Assembly: GCA_934702355.1 (NCBI GenBank)
Contig: CAKUXX010000006.1
Location: 62,001 to 126,000 of the forward strand
Length of the DNA stretch: 64,000 bases
Direction of reading: 5' to 3'
Source of the DNA: an uncultured Methanomassiliicoccales archaeon
GTDB lineage: Archaea; Thermoplasmatota; Thermoplasmata; Methanomassiliicoccales; Methanomethylophilaceae
Below the pieces are notes generated by a model. That model made no database searches and was not told the origin of the DNA. It was given only the letters and a program-made list of their open reading frames with translations. Made by a program: the position numbers and the translations under genes. Positions 43,360 to 52,641 of the stretch are shown one piece after another; position 1 is the stretch's first letter; the number at the start of each line of letters is the position of its first letter.

Positions 43360-44519
43360 GCAAGGGCACCGCGGCCTGCATCGCACTGGCGTTGGTGCTG
43401 GTTTCCGCGGTGTTCGTTGGATTGCATTTTTCCAATGGAAATGGAGGGGGGTTGGATGAGTCCGGGGATAATCCGGTCATGGTCTTCGACTCCCTTCCGG
43501 ATGGGATAACGGCGGATTACGACAATCTGTCCCTGATCTCCCCTGAGGCTGTGACGTGGACCGTGTTCGACGAGCTCCACATGTATTACAACACCAGTCA
43601 ATACGGCAGCTTCACCGAAAGGTACACAGGTACCACTTACACGGGAGAGGTGCTCAGTCTGAAGCCGGGGATGTACAGCATCACAGTGGGGGATTCCAAG
43701 TTCCTCGCAACCGTCTACGGACAGGTCGATCTCGAGAAGAGCTGGACATACAACCTCGACGGGAAGAATGTGAATGCGTCCATATCGTACAGCATCCCGG
43801 TCTCGGAGCTGGTGTCCGAGTTCGCTTATGCGGACAGGCTGAACATGAATGACAATGCCCCCACTCCCAAATACCGCAGCGATTGCGTCTTCAAGGTCAG
43901 CACTTCGTATTCGTTCTCCGATCTGCCCAAGCTCGTGCGCATAGGCGATGTCGTATCCATGGTCGGAGACCGTCTGGTATAGGAGTATGTTCGCATCGGA
44001 GGCGACAGGACGGACAGCCAAGGCCTATTGGATTTCGTCGCGGGATTCATCCAGAAGGGGATACGCTATCCATCCACGATATCCGACCGTTCATTCGACT
44101 ACGGTATCCACGGAAGCGACGAGTACTGGGCAGTTCCCGTCCAGACGCTGTACCATCAGTACGGCGACTGCGAGGACGATTCCGCATTGTTCTGCTCGTT
44201 GGCATCCTATCTCGGATTCGATGTCGCCATGGGCGGAAAGGCAGGACATGTGTTCGCAGGAGTGGTGTTGGAAGATTTCACCGAGGTGTCGGAGCAGCGT
44301 CTGAGGGACCTCGGCGTCGGATACATGCGTCACATCAACGGAACGGACATCGAAGGGACATCGGGCAAGACATATCAGGCCGTGGAGCTGATCAAAGGGC
44401 AGGCCCCGGTCGGCTATTCGATGAGCATCGATTTCGGTTCCAACACGCTGTGGGGGATCACGGGATTCTATCCGGCCGACCCTCAGGGAGAGGTGCTCGG
44501 GATCCACTCGCCCTCGTAA
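43356..44519 (+). CDS. Second transglutaminase-like membrane protein with an in-frame TAG codon
   Basis: The frame encodes a paralogue of the preceding gene without the zinc ribbon: an anchor helix (TAACIALALVLVSAVFVG), an outer domain, and a transglutaminase-like domain with the nucleophile in YHQYGDCEDDSALFCSLASY and His in KAGHVFAGVVL. It is interrupted by a single TAG (43980-43982); the same frame resumes with EYVRIGGDRTDSQGLLDF, which aligns with EYKRVRGSG in the paralogue. There is no frameshift. In a pyrrolysine-using methanogen TAG can be read as pyrrolysine; otherwise this is a recent nonsense mutation. CTG 43356 overlaps the upstream TGA and gives the best anchor helix; TTG 43392 is the first standard alternative. 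Confidence 0.65.
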
Positions 44520-45316
44520 ACGGGCGCATCCGAGATCTCAATCCCATCACCGACGTCCAGGACCATGAGGTCTCTGCCGGCGATCGTCCTCACACCCGTT
44601 GCCTTCTCCACCATCGCGGCCTCGTTCTCGGGCCCGCGCCTAATAATGACCACTCCCAGGTGGATGAATATCGCAAGCTCGGGCCTGACCTTCTCGACGA
44701 AGGTGATCGCATCATCCGTGCACAGGTGGTACTTGATGCGGTTGCCCATGGGCGTGGTGACGGGGAGTATGAGCACCCTGGACCCGACATACTGCTCCGC
44801 GATCTCGTCGGAATACGAGGTGTCGCTGACATACGAGACGATCCCGTGATCCGTATGGAACTTGAATCCTACATTGGTGGGGTCGCTGTGGTCCGCTTTG
44901 CAGATGTCCACCTTCATGCCGTCGACGTCCAGGACATCCCCCGGCTTGAACTCGGTCACAGAGGACAGGATGCGAAGGTGATAATCGGATATGCAGGGTC
45001 CCAATCCCCTCTCGCCGCTGATGACGGTCTTCGAACCATACAGTGAACCTTTCTTCACCCATCCCCCGCGGGTCATGCCCTCGATCACGGATTCCGCATC
45101 CGAGTAATGGTCGGGGTGGCAGTGGGATACGATGAGCGACTCGGTCCTGGTGAGGTCGTACCTTATGCGGTGCATCTGCACGAGCGCTCCGGGCCCCGGG
45201 TCCACATGGAGGAACCTTCCGTCATGTTCTATGAGCATACCGCCCGTCGAACGGACCTGATACATTGTGGTGTGACGTCCGCCGCCGGTCCCTAGGAATG
45301 TTATACGGAAGCTCAT
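44483..45316 (-). CDS. MBL-fold metallo-hydrolase
   Basis: 277 residues from ATG 45316 (MSFRITFLGTGGGRHTTMYQ). The metal motif HxHxDH is present as SHCHPDHYSD (about residues 67-76), with further ligands in ADHSDPTNVG and SYVSDTSYSDE. The opening FLGTGGGR resembles the RNase Z/ElaC-related and archaeal MBL groups that act on phosphodiesters. The substrate is not predictable. Its 3' end overlaps the TAG-containing gene by 37 bp in convergent orientation. Confidence 0.88.
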   Translation of the reverse strand: MSFRITFLGTGGGRHTTMYQVRSTGGMLIEHDGRFLHVDPGPGALVQMHRIRYDLTRTESLIVSHCHPDHYSDAESVIEGMTRGGWVKKGSLYGSKTVISGERGLGPCISDYHLRILSSVTEFKPGDVLDVDGMKVDICKADHSDPTNVGFKFHTDHGIVSYVSDTSYSDEIAEQYVGSRVLILPVTTPMGNRIKYHLCTDDAITFVEKVRPELAIFIHLGVVIIRRGPENEAAMVEKATGVRTIAGRDLMVLDVGDGIEISDAPVYEGEWIPSTSP

Positions 45317-45475
45317 GGTCCCGTGAACGACGATGCCGTATATCCCAATTGTGAACACCGTTCCGAACAGTCCGCACCATCAACAGAAGTGCGGACCTTC
45401 GGCGCATCCGCAAAGCCTCGGTATGCGGAAGGGGCCGTACCAACGCTTATCACCTCCTGGTAGAATCGGGGGGCC

Positions 45476-46765
45476 ATGATTACAGCGATCCGTAACGGAT
45501 GGATCGTCACACAGGACGCATCCAGACGCATTCTGAAAGGGGATGTCGTCATTGACGGCGACAAGATCGTATCCGTCGGCCCGGCATACAACGGGACCGC
45601 CGACAGGGAGATCGACGCAACGGGCGACATCGTCATGCCTGGAATGATCAACACCCACACCCATGTCGCGATGTCGGTGATGAAAGGTGTCGTCGACGAC
45701 CTCACATTCCCCGATTTCCTCGACAAGGTCTTCAAGATCGATTCCGACAGGACCGACGAGGACCTCGCGCTCGGAACCAAGCTCGGCTGCATGGAGATGA
45801 TGCGCGGCGGTACCACTACGTTCATGGACCTGTATTATTCCGAGGACGTCATCGCCAAGGCCACACAGGAGGCGGGCATCAGAGGAGTGCTGTGCTGGTG
45901 CGTCCTGGACGAGGAGTGCACCACACAGGTCGGAAACCCCCTGAAGAACTGCATGGCGTTCCATCAGAAGTTCAAGGACGAGAGGAAGATCGTCCCCGGA
46001 GTCGGACTCCAGGGAGTCTACGTGTGCAACGAGGAGACCTGTGTCGGAGCGAAGGAGTTCTCCGACAAGGTCGGGGCACCCATGAACTTCCACCTTTCCG
46101 AGACGCGCGGAGAGGTCAACGACCACAAGCGCAAGACCGGCATGCGCCCGGCCGAGTGGCTTTCCAACATCGGAGTGCTCGGCCCCAGGGGAGTCGCGGC
46201 GCACTCCGCCTGGCTGACCCTCAGGGAGGTCAGGCTCATGGGAGACGCAGGCATGTCGATCTCGTCCTGTCCCGTATCGAACATGAAGCTTGCCACCGGC
46301 GGCGTCGCACCCGTTCCCGAATTCCAGAAGTACGGCGTCAACGTCTCCATCGGAACCGACGGAAACACGACCAACAACACCTTCGACATGTTCGCCGAGA
46401 TGAAGACGCTCGGACTCCTTCAGAAGTCCAGCCGCTGGGATCCCACCGTCACCACCGCCCAGGAGCTCCTGGACTTCGCCACCATCAACGGTGCGAAGGC
46501 CGTCGGAATGCAGGATTCCATCGGTTCCATCGAGCCCGGCAAGTTCGCCGATATCGTCATCCTGGACGGAAAGGCGCCCAACCTCAGACCTCTCCTTCCC
46601 GAGAACATGATCGCCAACATCGTCTACTCCGGCAACAGCCTGAACGTCAAGACTGTGTTCTGCCAGGGCGACATGGTCGTCGAGGACGGAAGGATCACGA
46701 CCATCGACACAGATTCCGTGATTGCCCAGTCCGAGGATGCCTGGCGCAGCCTGTGCCTGAGATGA
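45476..46765 (+). CDS. Amidohydrolase, S-adenosylhomocysteine deaminase type
   Basis: 429 residues. Metal and substrate motifs of the deaminase group are present: MINTHTHVAMSVMKG (HxH), FHLSETRGEVND, and VSIGTDGNTTNNTFDMFAEM. In methanogens, homologues (DadD/MtaD type) deaminate 5'-deoxyadenosine, SAH or methylthioadenosine to recycle SAM by-products. An apparent CACCTCCTGG region upstream is on the wrong strand for a ribosome site, so initiation may be leaderless. The PHP gene follows after six bases. Confidence 0.92.
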   Translation: MITAIRNGWIVTQDASRRILKGDVVIDGDKIVSVGPAYNGTADREIDATGDIVMPGMINTHTHVAMSVMKGVVDDLTFPDFLDKVFKIDSDRTDEDLALGTKLGCMEMMRGGTTTFMDLYYSEDVIAKATQEAGIRGVLCWCVLDEECTTQVGNPLKNCMAFHQKFKDERKIVPGVGLQGVYVCNEETCVGAKEFSDKVGAPMNFHLSETRGEVNDHKRKTGMRPAEWLSNIGVLGPRGVAAHSAWLTLREVRLMGDAGMSISSCPVSNMKLATGGVAPVPEFQKYGVNVSIGTDGNTTNNTFDMFAEMKTLGLLQKSSRWDPTVTTAQELLDFATINGAKAVGMQDSIGSIEPGKFADIVILDGKAPNLRPLLPENMIANIVYSGNSLNVKTVFCQGDMVVEDGRITTIDTDSVIAQSEDAWRSLCLR

Positions 46766-46771
46766 TGCGTT

Positions 46772-47686
46772 ATGGATGCGGTGTTCGAGAAGCCCGATTG
46801 GTCGACGATCCGCGAGAGCGGACGCATGGCCATGGACATGCACTTCCACACAAGCTGTTCGGATTCGTTCACGGATGTGAATTCGGCGGTATCGCTGGCC
46901 GAGCAGCGGGGCATAGGCTTCGCGGTCACCGACCATAACCTCATTTCATCTCTCGTAAAACTCAAGGAGTGCGAGGTCTCCGTCCCCGTGATCCCGGGGA
47001 TGGAGGTCAGCACCACCGACGGGCCACATGTGCTCGTCTATTTCTACGATCTCAAGGACCTGGAGCATTTCTGGTATCATGAGATACGTCCGAGGCTGGG
47101 GGAATGCCCCTGGCTGGCCCTCAAGGACTGTCCGACAGAGAAGCTTCTGGACCTCCTCGAGGGCGAGAACTGCCTGATATCCGCTGCTCACCCCATGGGA
47201 TACATGGGATCATGCAAAGGCGTCGAGATATGCATCCGCCGCGGCTTCCTGGACGAATCCGTAGCCGAACGTCTGGATGCCTATGAGGTCATATGCAGCG
47301 GGATGTCCCGCGAATCGAACCGCGGTGCATTGGATGCCGCAGACAGATACGGACTCGGATTCACGGGAGGCTCCGACGGTCACACTCTCGGAGAGCTCGG
47401 ACGTGTTGTCACAGTTTCTGACGCCCACGATGTGGATTCCTTCCTGGATTCCATCAAGCATCACAGCAACGACGTGATCGGTCTTGAGAAGACCGTCCCC
47501 CGCAAGGTGCAGATGGCCTCTGCCTCGCTGGCGAACTTCATGCTCCACTCGCCTTCCGCCCTGCGCGTGCAGACGAGGCAGACCGTCAGATCCGCGGACC
47601 GTTCTGCCAGGAAAGCTGCCGCGAATATCAGGGCCGGCACGGACCGTATAATAAACGGATTCGAGAACCAGATCCGCAGGCGCTGA
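46772..47686 (+). CDS. PHP-domain metal-dependent phosphoesterase
   Basis: 304 residues. The PHP signature MDMHFHTSCSDSF is at about residues 21-33, with AVTDHNLISS, PGMEVSTTDG, SAAHPMGYMG and TGGSDGHTLGELG supplying the other metal ligands. The C-terminal 70 residues are basic and helical (QTRQTVRSADRSARKAAANI) and probably bind nucleic acid or membrane surface. Single PHP domains include phosphatases and nucleases; the substrate is unknown. It follows the amidohydrolase directly. Confidence 0.88.
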   Translation: MDAVFEKPDWSTIRESGRMAMDMHFHTSCSDSFTDVNSAVSLAEQRGIGFAVTDHNLISSLVKLKECEVSVPVIPGMEVSTTDGPHVLVYFYDLKDLEHFWYHEIRPRLGECPWLALKDCPTEKLLDLLEGENCLISAAHPMGYMGSCKGVEICIRRGFLDESVAERLDAYEVICSGMSRESNRGALDAADRYGLGFTGGSDGHTLGELGRVVTVSDAHDVDSFLDSIKHHSNDVIGLEKTVPRKVQMASASLANFMLHSPSALRVQTRQTVRSADRSARKAAANIRAGTDRIINGFENQIRRR

Positions 47687-47688
47687 GA

Positions 47689-49437
47689 TCATTCCTCTTC
47701 GGAATCGTCATCCTGTGCGCTCACTGGACGGGCTTTGAACTTCTTGACGTACACCGCCAGCATGATCAGTCCCGCGATCGTGAGGACCACGAGGTGCTGC
47801 CAGAGCCCCAGATAGTTGGGGACCAGGATGATTATGAGCGAGTCTATCAGCAGGACCATCATGTACGTGTTGAGGTCCAGGAACTTCTGGTAGATCTCCA
47901 TCGGCTCGCTCTTGGAACCCTCTCTGTTCGCGATGTGACGCGCACCGGTTATGACCAGCTCATCAAGGAACTTGACGTTGTTCACCAGGTGGTAGATCGG
48001 GATCGAAAGCAGCAAGAAGTTGGCGATCAGCATCATGATGCCCCACATCAGGGTGTCGCCGCCGAAGCTCTCGGTGAGCCAATTGACCGCAGGCTCGATA
48101 CCGAAGAAGAACACCATCTCGATGAGTATGATGGTCAGGATGTTGAAGTACGAGTGCGTCATGCTCCTGCGCATGGTCTTCTGAGACTTCTTGGACGTCG
48201 CCTCGAGACGCACATAGGTCATGTCCCTGGCGTTGTTCAGCTTGCAGGCCATGTTGTAGATCGGTTTGGGGCACTTCGATATCGCGGCATCCCACATCTC
48301 CGGTGCGAACCTCGTGAGAAGCGGCAGCACGACCATCGAGACCAGTGCCGCTCCGACGACGGATGTGTAGTAGGCATCGTCGATGACGTTGTGGTTCAGA
48401 GCCTCCGCGGCTATGATGAATGCGAACTCACCCATCGCGACAAGTCCCGTGGCAGAGAGGAATCCGTTGCGTCCGGACTCTCCTCCCACCCAGTAGGCCA
48501 GGAAGACGGTGGATGTCTTCAGCACTGCGAACAGGATGTAGAAGATGAAGATCATCCAGAGGTTGTCCACCAGCGTGGCCACTTGGATCTTCATACCGAT
48601 CGATATGAAGAAGACGGCCATAAACAGGTCCCTCATGGGTTCGATCCTGTGGTTGATCTCCTTGCTCTTCCTGCTCGCGGATATCATCATACCCATCAGG
48701 AAAGCACCGATGGCCATGGACAGTCCGATGTAGATCGAGAGCAGCGCCATGCCGAACGCGAGTCCGACCGAGAACACGGTGAGGATCTCGTCCGAGACGT
48801 TGTCCGAAACCCAGTTGATCATCCTCGGGATCAGCTTGAGACCGACCACCAGGCTGACGATCATGAATATGAGGATGCTCGAGATCATCACGATGAGCTC
48901 GTTTACGTTCATGTTCGCTCCCGCGATGATCGGGGTGATCATGGACAGGATGATAACTTGGCCTATATCCTCCATGATGGTGATCAGGACGAGCATCTCG
49001 ATGTGGTCCTTGTCCAGACGGTTCTGAGACTTCAGGACGGCCATGACGACCGCGGTACTGGAACCGGATATGATCGCACCCAGACAGATGCACTGGACGC
49101 TGTCGAATCCGAGGATGGATCCTCCGATGACTCCTCCCAGGACCATCAGCGGCAGTTGTATCACCGCCACCTCGATTGCGAACAATCCCTGCTTACGGAT
49201 CTTCTTCAGATTGATCTCCAGTCCGATACAGAACATCAGCATGACCAATCCGATATCGGACAGTATCGCGACGACCTCTTTGCTGGAGTCGGTGACCGTC
49301 CACACGTTGGCGATGATGATACCAGCCACGATGTATCCGATGAGCGGTGGAAGCTTGATGCGGTTGAATATGATGGAACATACCGCTGCGAGCAGAGTGA
49401 AAAGCGCTAGACTCGTCAGTAGCACCATCTCTTCCAT
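47689..49437 (-). CDS. CPA2-family cation:proton antiporter (Kef-type)
   Basis: 582 residues. About 12 membrane helices in the first 390 residues carry the Na+/H+ exchanger fold: IKLPPLIGYIVAGIIIANVW, CIGLEINLKKIR, GSSTAVVMAVLKSQNRL. The C-terminal 190 residues contain three to four further hydrophobic segments, not the TrkA-N (RCK) domain of KefB/KefC, so nucleotide or glutathione gating is not expected. It probably exchanges K+ or Na+ for protons. It is monocistronic. Confidence 0.92.
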   Translation of the reverse strand: MEEMVLLTSLALFTLLAAVCSIIFNRIKLPPLIGYIVAGIIIANVWTVTDSSKEVVAILSDIGLVMLMFCIGLEINLKKIRKQGLFAIEVAVIQLPLMVLGGVIGGSILGFDSVQCICLGAIISGSSTAVVMAVLKSQNRLDKDHIEMLVLITIMEDIGQVIILSMITPIIAGANMNVNELIVMISSILIFMIVSLVVGLKLIPRMINWVSDNVSDEILTVFSVGLAFGMALLSIYIGLSMAIGAFLMGMMISASRKSKEINHRIEPMRDLFMAVFFISIGMKIQVATLVDNLWMIFIFYILFAVLKTSTVFLAYWVGGESGRNGFLSATGLVAMGEFAFIIAAEALNHNVIDDAYYTSVVGAALVSMVVLPLLTRFAPEMWDAAISKCPKPIYNMACKLNNARDMTYVRLEATSKKSQKTMRRSMTHSYFNILTIILIEMVFFFGIEPAVNWLTESFGGDTLMWGIMMLIANFLLLSIPIYHLVNNVKFLDELVITGARHIANREGSKSEPMEIYQKFLDLNTYMMVLLIDSLIIILVPNYLGLWQHLVVLTIAGLIMLAVYVKKFKARPVSAQDDDSEEE

Positions 49438-49628
49438 TCAACCACCTTGAAAGGTTAACTGTGTTTAGGCTTATATCCGTATCGGAAGCCTGGCACTATG
49501 GTGGTTCATGCATTATTCACAACTGTGACGGCATGGTTTCTTTTTATATAGGAATCAGTTGGAGAGCGGTCATTATGTCGGATTGCGTATATAATGACCC
49601 AAATGGAACATCATGCGGATCCAGCGGT

Positions 49629-50636
49629 TCAGGTGTTCTGACTGACTGTCGTTATCCGCATTCCACCCTTCCGATTCCGGATCTCCTCCAGGATGGAGAT
49701 CATCGAATCCCAGTCGTCGATGCACGTCGCGAGCTTCAGGCGGTACTCGCGGCAGCGCTTGCATCCGATGATGAAACGCGGGGCGATGCTCCGCATCTTC
49801 CTGACGGCCACGTCTTCTCCCTTTTCCTCGAAGACCATCTCCGCAAGCTCGATGCACCAGTCGATCTGCTGCGATATGGTGGGATTCGGAAGGACGGTCT
49901 TCTCGTGGATCAGACTGCCGATCTGCGTCAGAAGATACGGGTTGCCGATGCCTCCGCGGGCGACCATGACCCCTTCGGAGCGGGTCAGTTCCATGGCCTC
50001 CTTGGCATCGTCTGCAGAGTAGATGTTCCCCGAGATGATCAGCGGTACGGACATGCGCTTCCCGAGGCCTTCCACAAGTTCGTACCTCGGATATCCTGCG
50101 TATCTGTCCTTCACGGTGCGTGCATGGAGGGATATCGCATCTACATCTGCCGATTCCAGTTCGGATATGACCTCTTCGAAGTTCAGGGCCTCCAGGTTCT
50201 GTCCTAGACGGATCTTGGCTGTCACAGGGATGTCGACGGCTTTCTTGACACGGCGGACCATCTCCCCGCACATCTTTGGATCGGACATGAGTGCAGAGCC
50301 GGAGCCGCTGCGTATGACCTTCTCGACAGGACAGCTCATGTTGATGTCGAAGAAATCGATGTTCGGGTTGAATTTCAACGCGGCAGATGCGGCGGATGCC
50401 ATGCGGTCCGGGTCGCTGCCGAACAGCTGCAGGCCGGTGACGGGGAGGCGGTCGAACTCGAGGTATTCCGATCTGCAGGAGGGGTTGTTGAGAACGGCGC
50501 TGTCGGACGTCATCTCGCTCATGACGACGGATGCTCCGAATGGCTGCATGAACTCCCTGTAGCTTCTGAAGGTGTACCCCGACATGGGGCCCAGGACCAC
50601 GGGTCCGGGGATTTCCAGATCGCCGATCTTCCACAT
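49629..50636 (-). CDS. tRNA-dihydrouridine synthase family protein
   Basis: 335 residues. The FMN TIM barrel has the N-terminal PVVLGPMSGYTFRSYREFMQ, the catalytic loop INMSCPVEKVIRSGSGSALM (Cys proton donor), VTAKIRLGQ and the phosphate-binding VMVARGGIGNPYLL. It reduces uridines in tRNA D-loops with NADPH. ATG 50636 is the first codon with a fitting N-terminus. It borders the gene desert toward tRNA-Tyr. Confidence 0.9.
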   Translation of the reverse strand: MWKIGDLEIPGPVVLGPMSGYTFRSYREFMQPFGASVVMSEMTSDSAVLNNPSCRSEYLEFDRLPVTGLQLFGSDPDRMASAASAALKFNPNIDFFDINMSCPVEKVIRSGSGSALMSDPKMCGEMVRRVKKAVDIPVTAKIRLGQNLEALNFEEVISELESADVDAISLHARTVKDRYAGYPRYELVEGLGKRMSVPLIISGNIYSADDAKEAMELTRSEGVMVARGGIGNPYLLTQIGSLIHEKTVLPNPTISQQIDWCIELAEMVFEEKGEDVAVRKMRSIAPRFIIGCKRCREYRLKLATCIDDWDSMISILEEIRNRKGGMRITTVSQNT

Positions 50637-51197
50637 TTTCAGGGCGGCTATGGGGGAGGATGCTATAAGAGGTGCGTTCGGCCGAGACTGTTCTCCCTTG
50701 TTTCAAGCGGTCATTTTGCACAAAATGGGTGAATTCCATCATTTTTGCTCCCCGATCTTGTATCCTGTCAGTCCTTAGTTTGAAATTCCGCTAATTTTTT
50801 CCATTTTATCAAAGTAAGGAGAAACGGTTCAAGGAGTGTACGACCCTTGAAACGTCGATTTTTCAGACATATAGGTTGCAGAGAGTATGCTCAGTTTTTA
50901 CTTCGATGACGTCAAAATGGAACTGGGTACTACTGTAGCGATATGAAATCGTCGTTATTGCATAGGGTATGAATCCAGGTCAGCCTAGTTGTGGGGGTAG
51001 AACTGGGGGAGGTAGAGTACTGTTGAAAAGTTCTAGCATCACATAACAATGCAGTATGTCGCAGGTAGCGACGGATGCATTCCTGAATGGATCCTCGGCT
51101 TCTGTTCAAGATGCCAATTTGGAATCTTGAATATTCTTCACCCGCAGCTGAAAACAGAATATGGGTGGTAGATGGGATTGTTACGCGCCATTACCAA

Positions 51198-51239
51198 ATG
51201 GCATAAGAAATGGCATAAGAAGTGGCATAAGAAGTGGCA
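51198..51239. repeat. 12-bp tandem repeat, three and a half copies
   Basis: ATGGCATAAGAA occurs at 51198-51209 and 51210-51221, GTGGCATAAGAA at 51222-51233, and a partial GTGGCA follows. It lies in non-coding DNA. Confidence 0.85.
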
Positions 51240-51426
51240 GTGAAGTTGAGATTACGCCAATCGTCAGCAATTATCTTTTTCCGATTTTTCGAAACAGTAA
51301 TGTCAATCATCCCAAAAACTTGTAAAGGATGCTTCAGAGACCCTTTTTTCATGCTCCGCAAAGGGGTGTAATTCCAATAATCCGATAAATCGTAAGTGGC
51401 ATTCCGCCGAGAAGTATGGATAAGAA

Positions 51427-51447
51427 TGGTCCTTCCTCCCTGATTTG
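51427..51447. repeat. att-like direct repeat of the tRNA-Tyr 3' end
   Basis: A 21-bp segment matches 18 of 21 bases of 52108-52128, the 3' end of tRNA-Tyr including its encoded CCA. The two lie in the same orientation about 680 bp apart, as expected for attachment sites left by integration into a tRNA gene. Confidence 0.45.
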
Positions 51448-52107
51448 CTACTTGGCATTTTTGTCAATTCAATCACCCAATCCGACTCTGCGCCGTAATT
51501 ACGAGGATGGAGACTCGCATTATATGGATGTCATCAGAGAGAAGATATCCATTGCCCGTAAGGATTGATGGCCACCCTTGGCAGCCGAGCTTACGGGTCT
51601 TATCAGGATACTTTTCGGTTGTTCATCAAACTATTTAAATGGTCCTACCAACCGATTCAATATTCGTTGTATGTTGGGACTTTGAATCTACTTGAGGATA
51701 TGGCCACTGTCCAAATTACAAGCAGGATTAAAATCGACGGGAGAAGACACCCCTTCCGAAACCGCTTTGTAAATTGCTTTCTCGGTCCATTTTGTGGATT
51801 CGCCAAGGGCAAGACTGTATACGTCTTCAGGATTGAATCTGTTTATGTCGCAATCTTTTTCAGACTGTTCATACGACGAAGGATCCGACCGATATACAAA
51901 CAGATCGAGAGATGGGGAACGGATGGGAGGGGCTGTACCGATCAGATGCGGCACTCCCAGCTAATACGTTCAAAGGGAAAACGTGTTACTTCAGAAGAAT
52001 GTACAAATGTGTCGATTTTAAGGTACTGACGCCATTGATGGCAATCGATGGGGCGCCTATAAGGTTTAAATTCAGAAATAAACCAGGTATAAGAATGAAG
52101 AAGGTAG

Positions 52108-52219
52108 TGGTCCCCACTCCCTGATTTGAACAGGGGACCTGCTGATTTCAGCGGCTGCATCGGTTTCTTCCGAAAACACTCTACAGTCAGCCGCTCTGGC
52201 CAGTCTGAGCTAAGTGGGG
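52108..52219 (-). tRNA. tRNA-Tyr (anticodon GTA) with a 34-nt intron and encoded CCA
   Basis: Minus strand from 52219: acceptor CCCCACT pairs with AGTGGGG, discriminator A, then CCA (complement of 52108-52110). D-arm GCTC/GAGC, anticodon stem GCTGA/TCAGC with loop CTGTAG-A, anticodon GTA (52184-52182), T-arm CCCTG-TTCAAAT-CAGGG. A 34-nt intron (52147-52180) sits after position 37, the canonical archaeal site. Confidence 0.92.
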
Positions 52220-52275
52220 ATTAATTTTGGGGATATCGACCATTTATTTAAATCTACTTGTAAGCAGAAAGTGAT

Positions 52276-52611
52276 TCACAGATAATCCGTGAATCCGGAC
52301 ATGTCCAGGACGTCCTTCACGCTTCCGCTCGCATTGATTATGGCCAGCTTGTTGTCGCGTCCGGTAGCCTTGTCGAGGGACAGGATGGCCCTAAGCCCGG
52401 CGCTGGACAGGTAGCTGACATTCTCCATATCGAGAGTCGCAGACCTTCCTCTGCATTTCTCTGTAGCGGTTGCCTGGAAATCGGGCGATGTGATGGAATC
52501 GAGCCTTCCTTTCATCTTGATAAGGATCCCGTCCTCATTCTCTATGTACGTCACTATGAGGGGCTCATCTTGCTTTCTCATTCCGAACATGGGCGATACC
52601 AATGGGTTCAT
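52276..52611 (-). CDS. STAS-domain protein, anti-sigma-factor-antagonist type
   Basis: 111 residues (101 if ATG 52581 is the start). A single STAS domain: ILIKMKGRLDSITSPDFQAT, ATLDMENVSYLSSAGLRAIL with the phosphorylatable Ser of SSAGLR, and LAIINASGSVKDVLDMSGFT. In bacteria such proteins are phosphorylated by RsbW-type kinases and dephosphorylated by RsbU/SpoIIE phosphatases; both partners lie within 5 kb here. It is 30 bases downstream of a membrane-protein gene. A perfect 18-bp palindrome (52602-52619) covers ATG 52611, and a hairpin precedes it, so initiation may be regulated. Confidence 0.9.
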   Translation of the reverse strand: MNPLVSPMFGMRKQDEPLIVTYIENEDGILIKMKGRLDSITSPDFQATATEKCRGRSATLDMENVSYLSSAGLRAILSLDKATGRDNKLAIINASGSVKDVLDMSGFTDYL

Positions 52612-52619
52612 GAACCCAT
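52602..52619. promoter_or_regulatory. 18-bp palindrome over the STAS start codon
   Basis: ATGGGTTCATGAACCCAT is perfectly self-complementary, centred on the ATG at 52611. A second hairpin CTGATTT/AAATCAG (52628-52645) lies between it and the upstream gene stop. They may form an operator, an attenuator or a translation-blocking structure. Confidence 0.45.
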
Positions 52620-52641
52620 AGGTTAAACTGATTTCGGAAAA

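Larger units (their letters stand above)
50637..52107. other. Gene desert between dus and tRNA-Tyr
   Basis: About 1.45 kb with lower GC than the surroundings. Open frames exist (for example 51565-52029 plus, 51688-51954 minus), but none has the GC-rich third positions, ribosome site or recognisable domain of a gene. Visible items are a 12-bp tandem repeat (51198-51239), an inverted repeat CCCGTAAG/CTTACGGG (51555-51562 and 51590-51597), and an att-like copy of the tRNA 3' end (51427-51447). It is best explained as the remains of an integrated element. Confidence 0.55.

Noticed and set aside
43980..44030. Frameshift as explanation for the split transglutaminase-like gene
   Set aside because: Codons on both sides of the TAG are in the same frame and align with the paralogue without any gap or shift.
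51565..52029. 154-codon frame in the gene desert
   Set aside because: No domain or ribosome site; third positions do not match neighbouring genes; it runs into the tRNA-Tyr side without a logical end.
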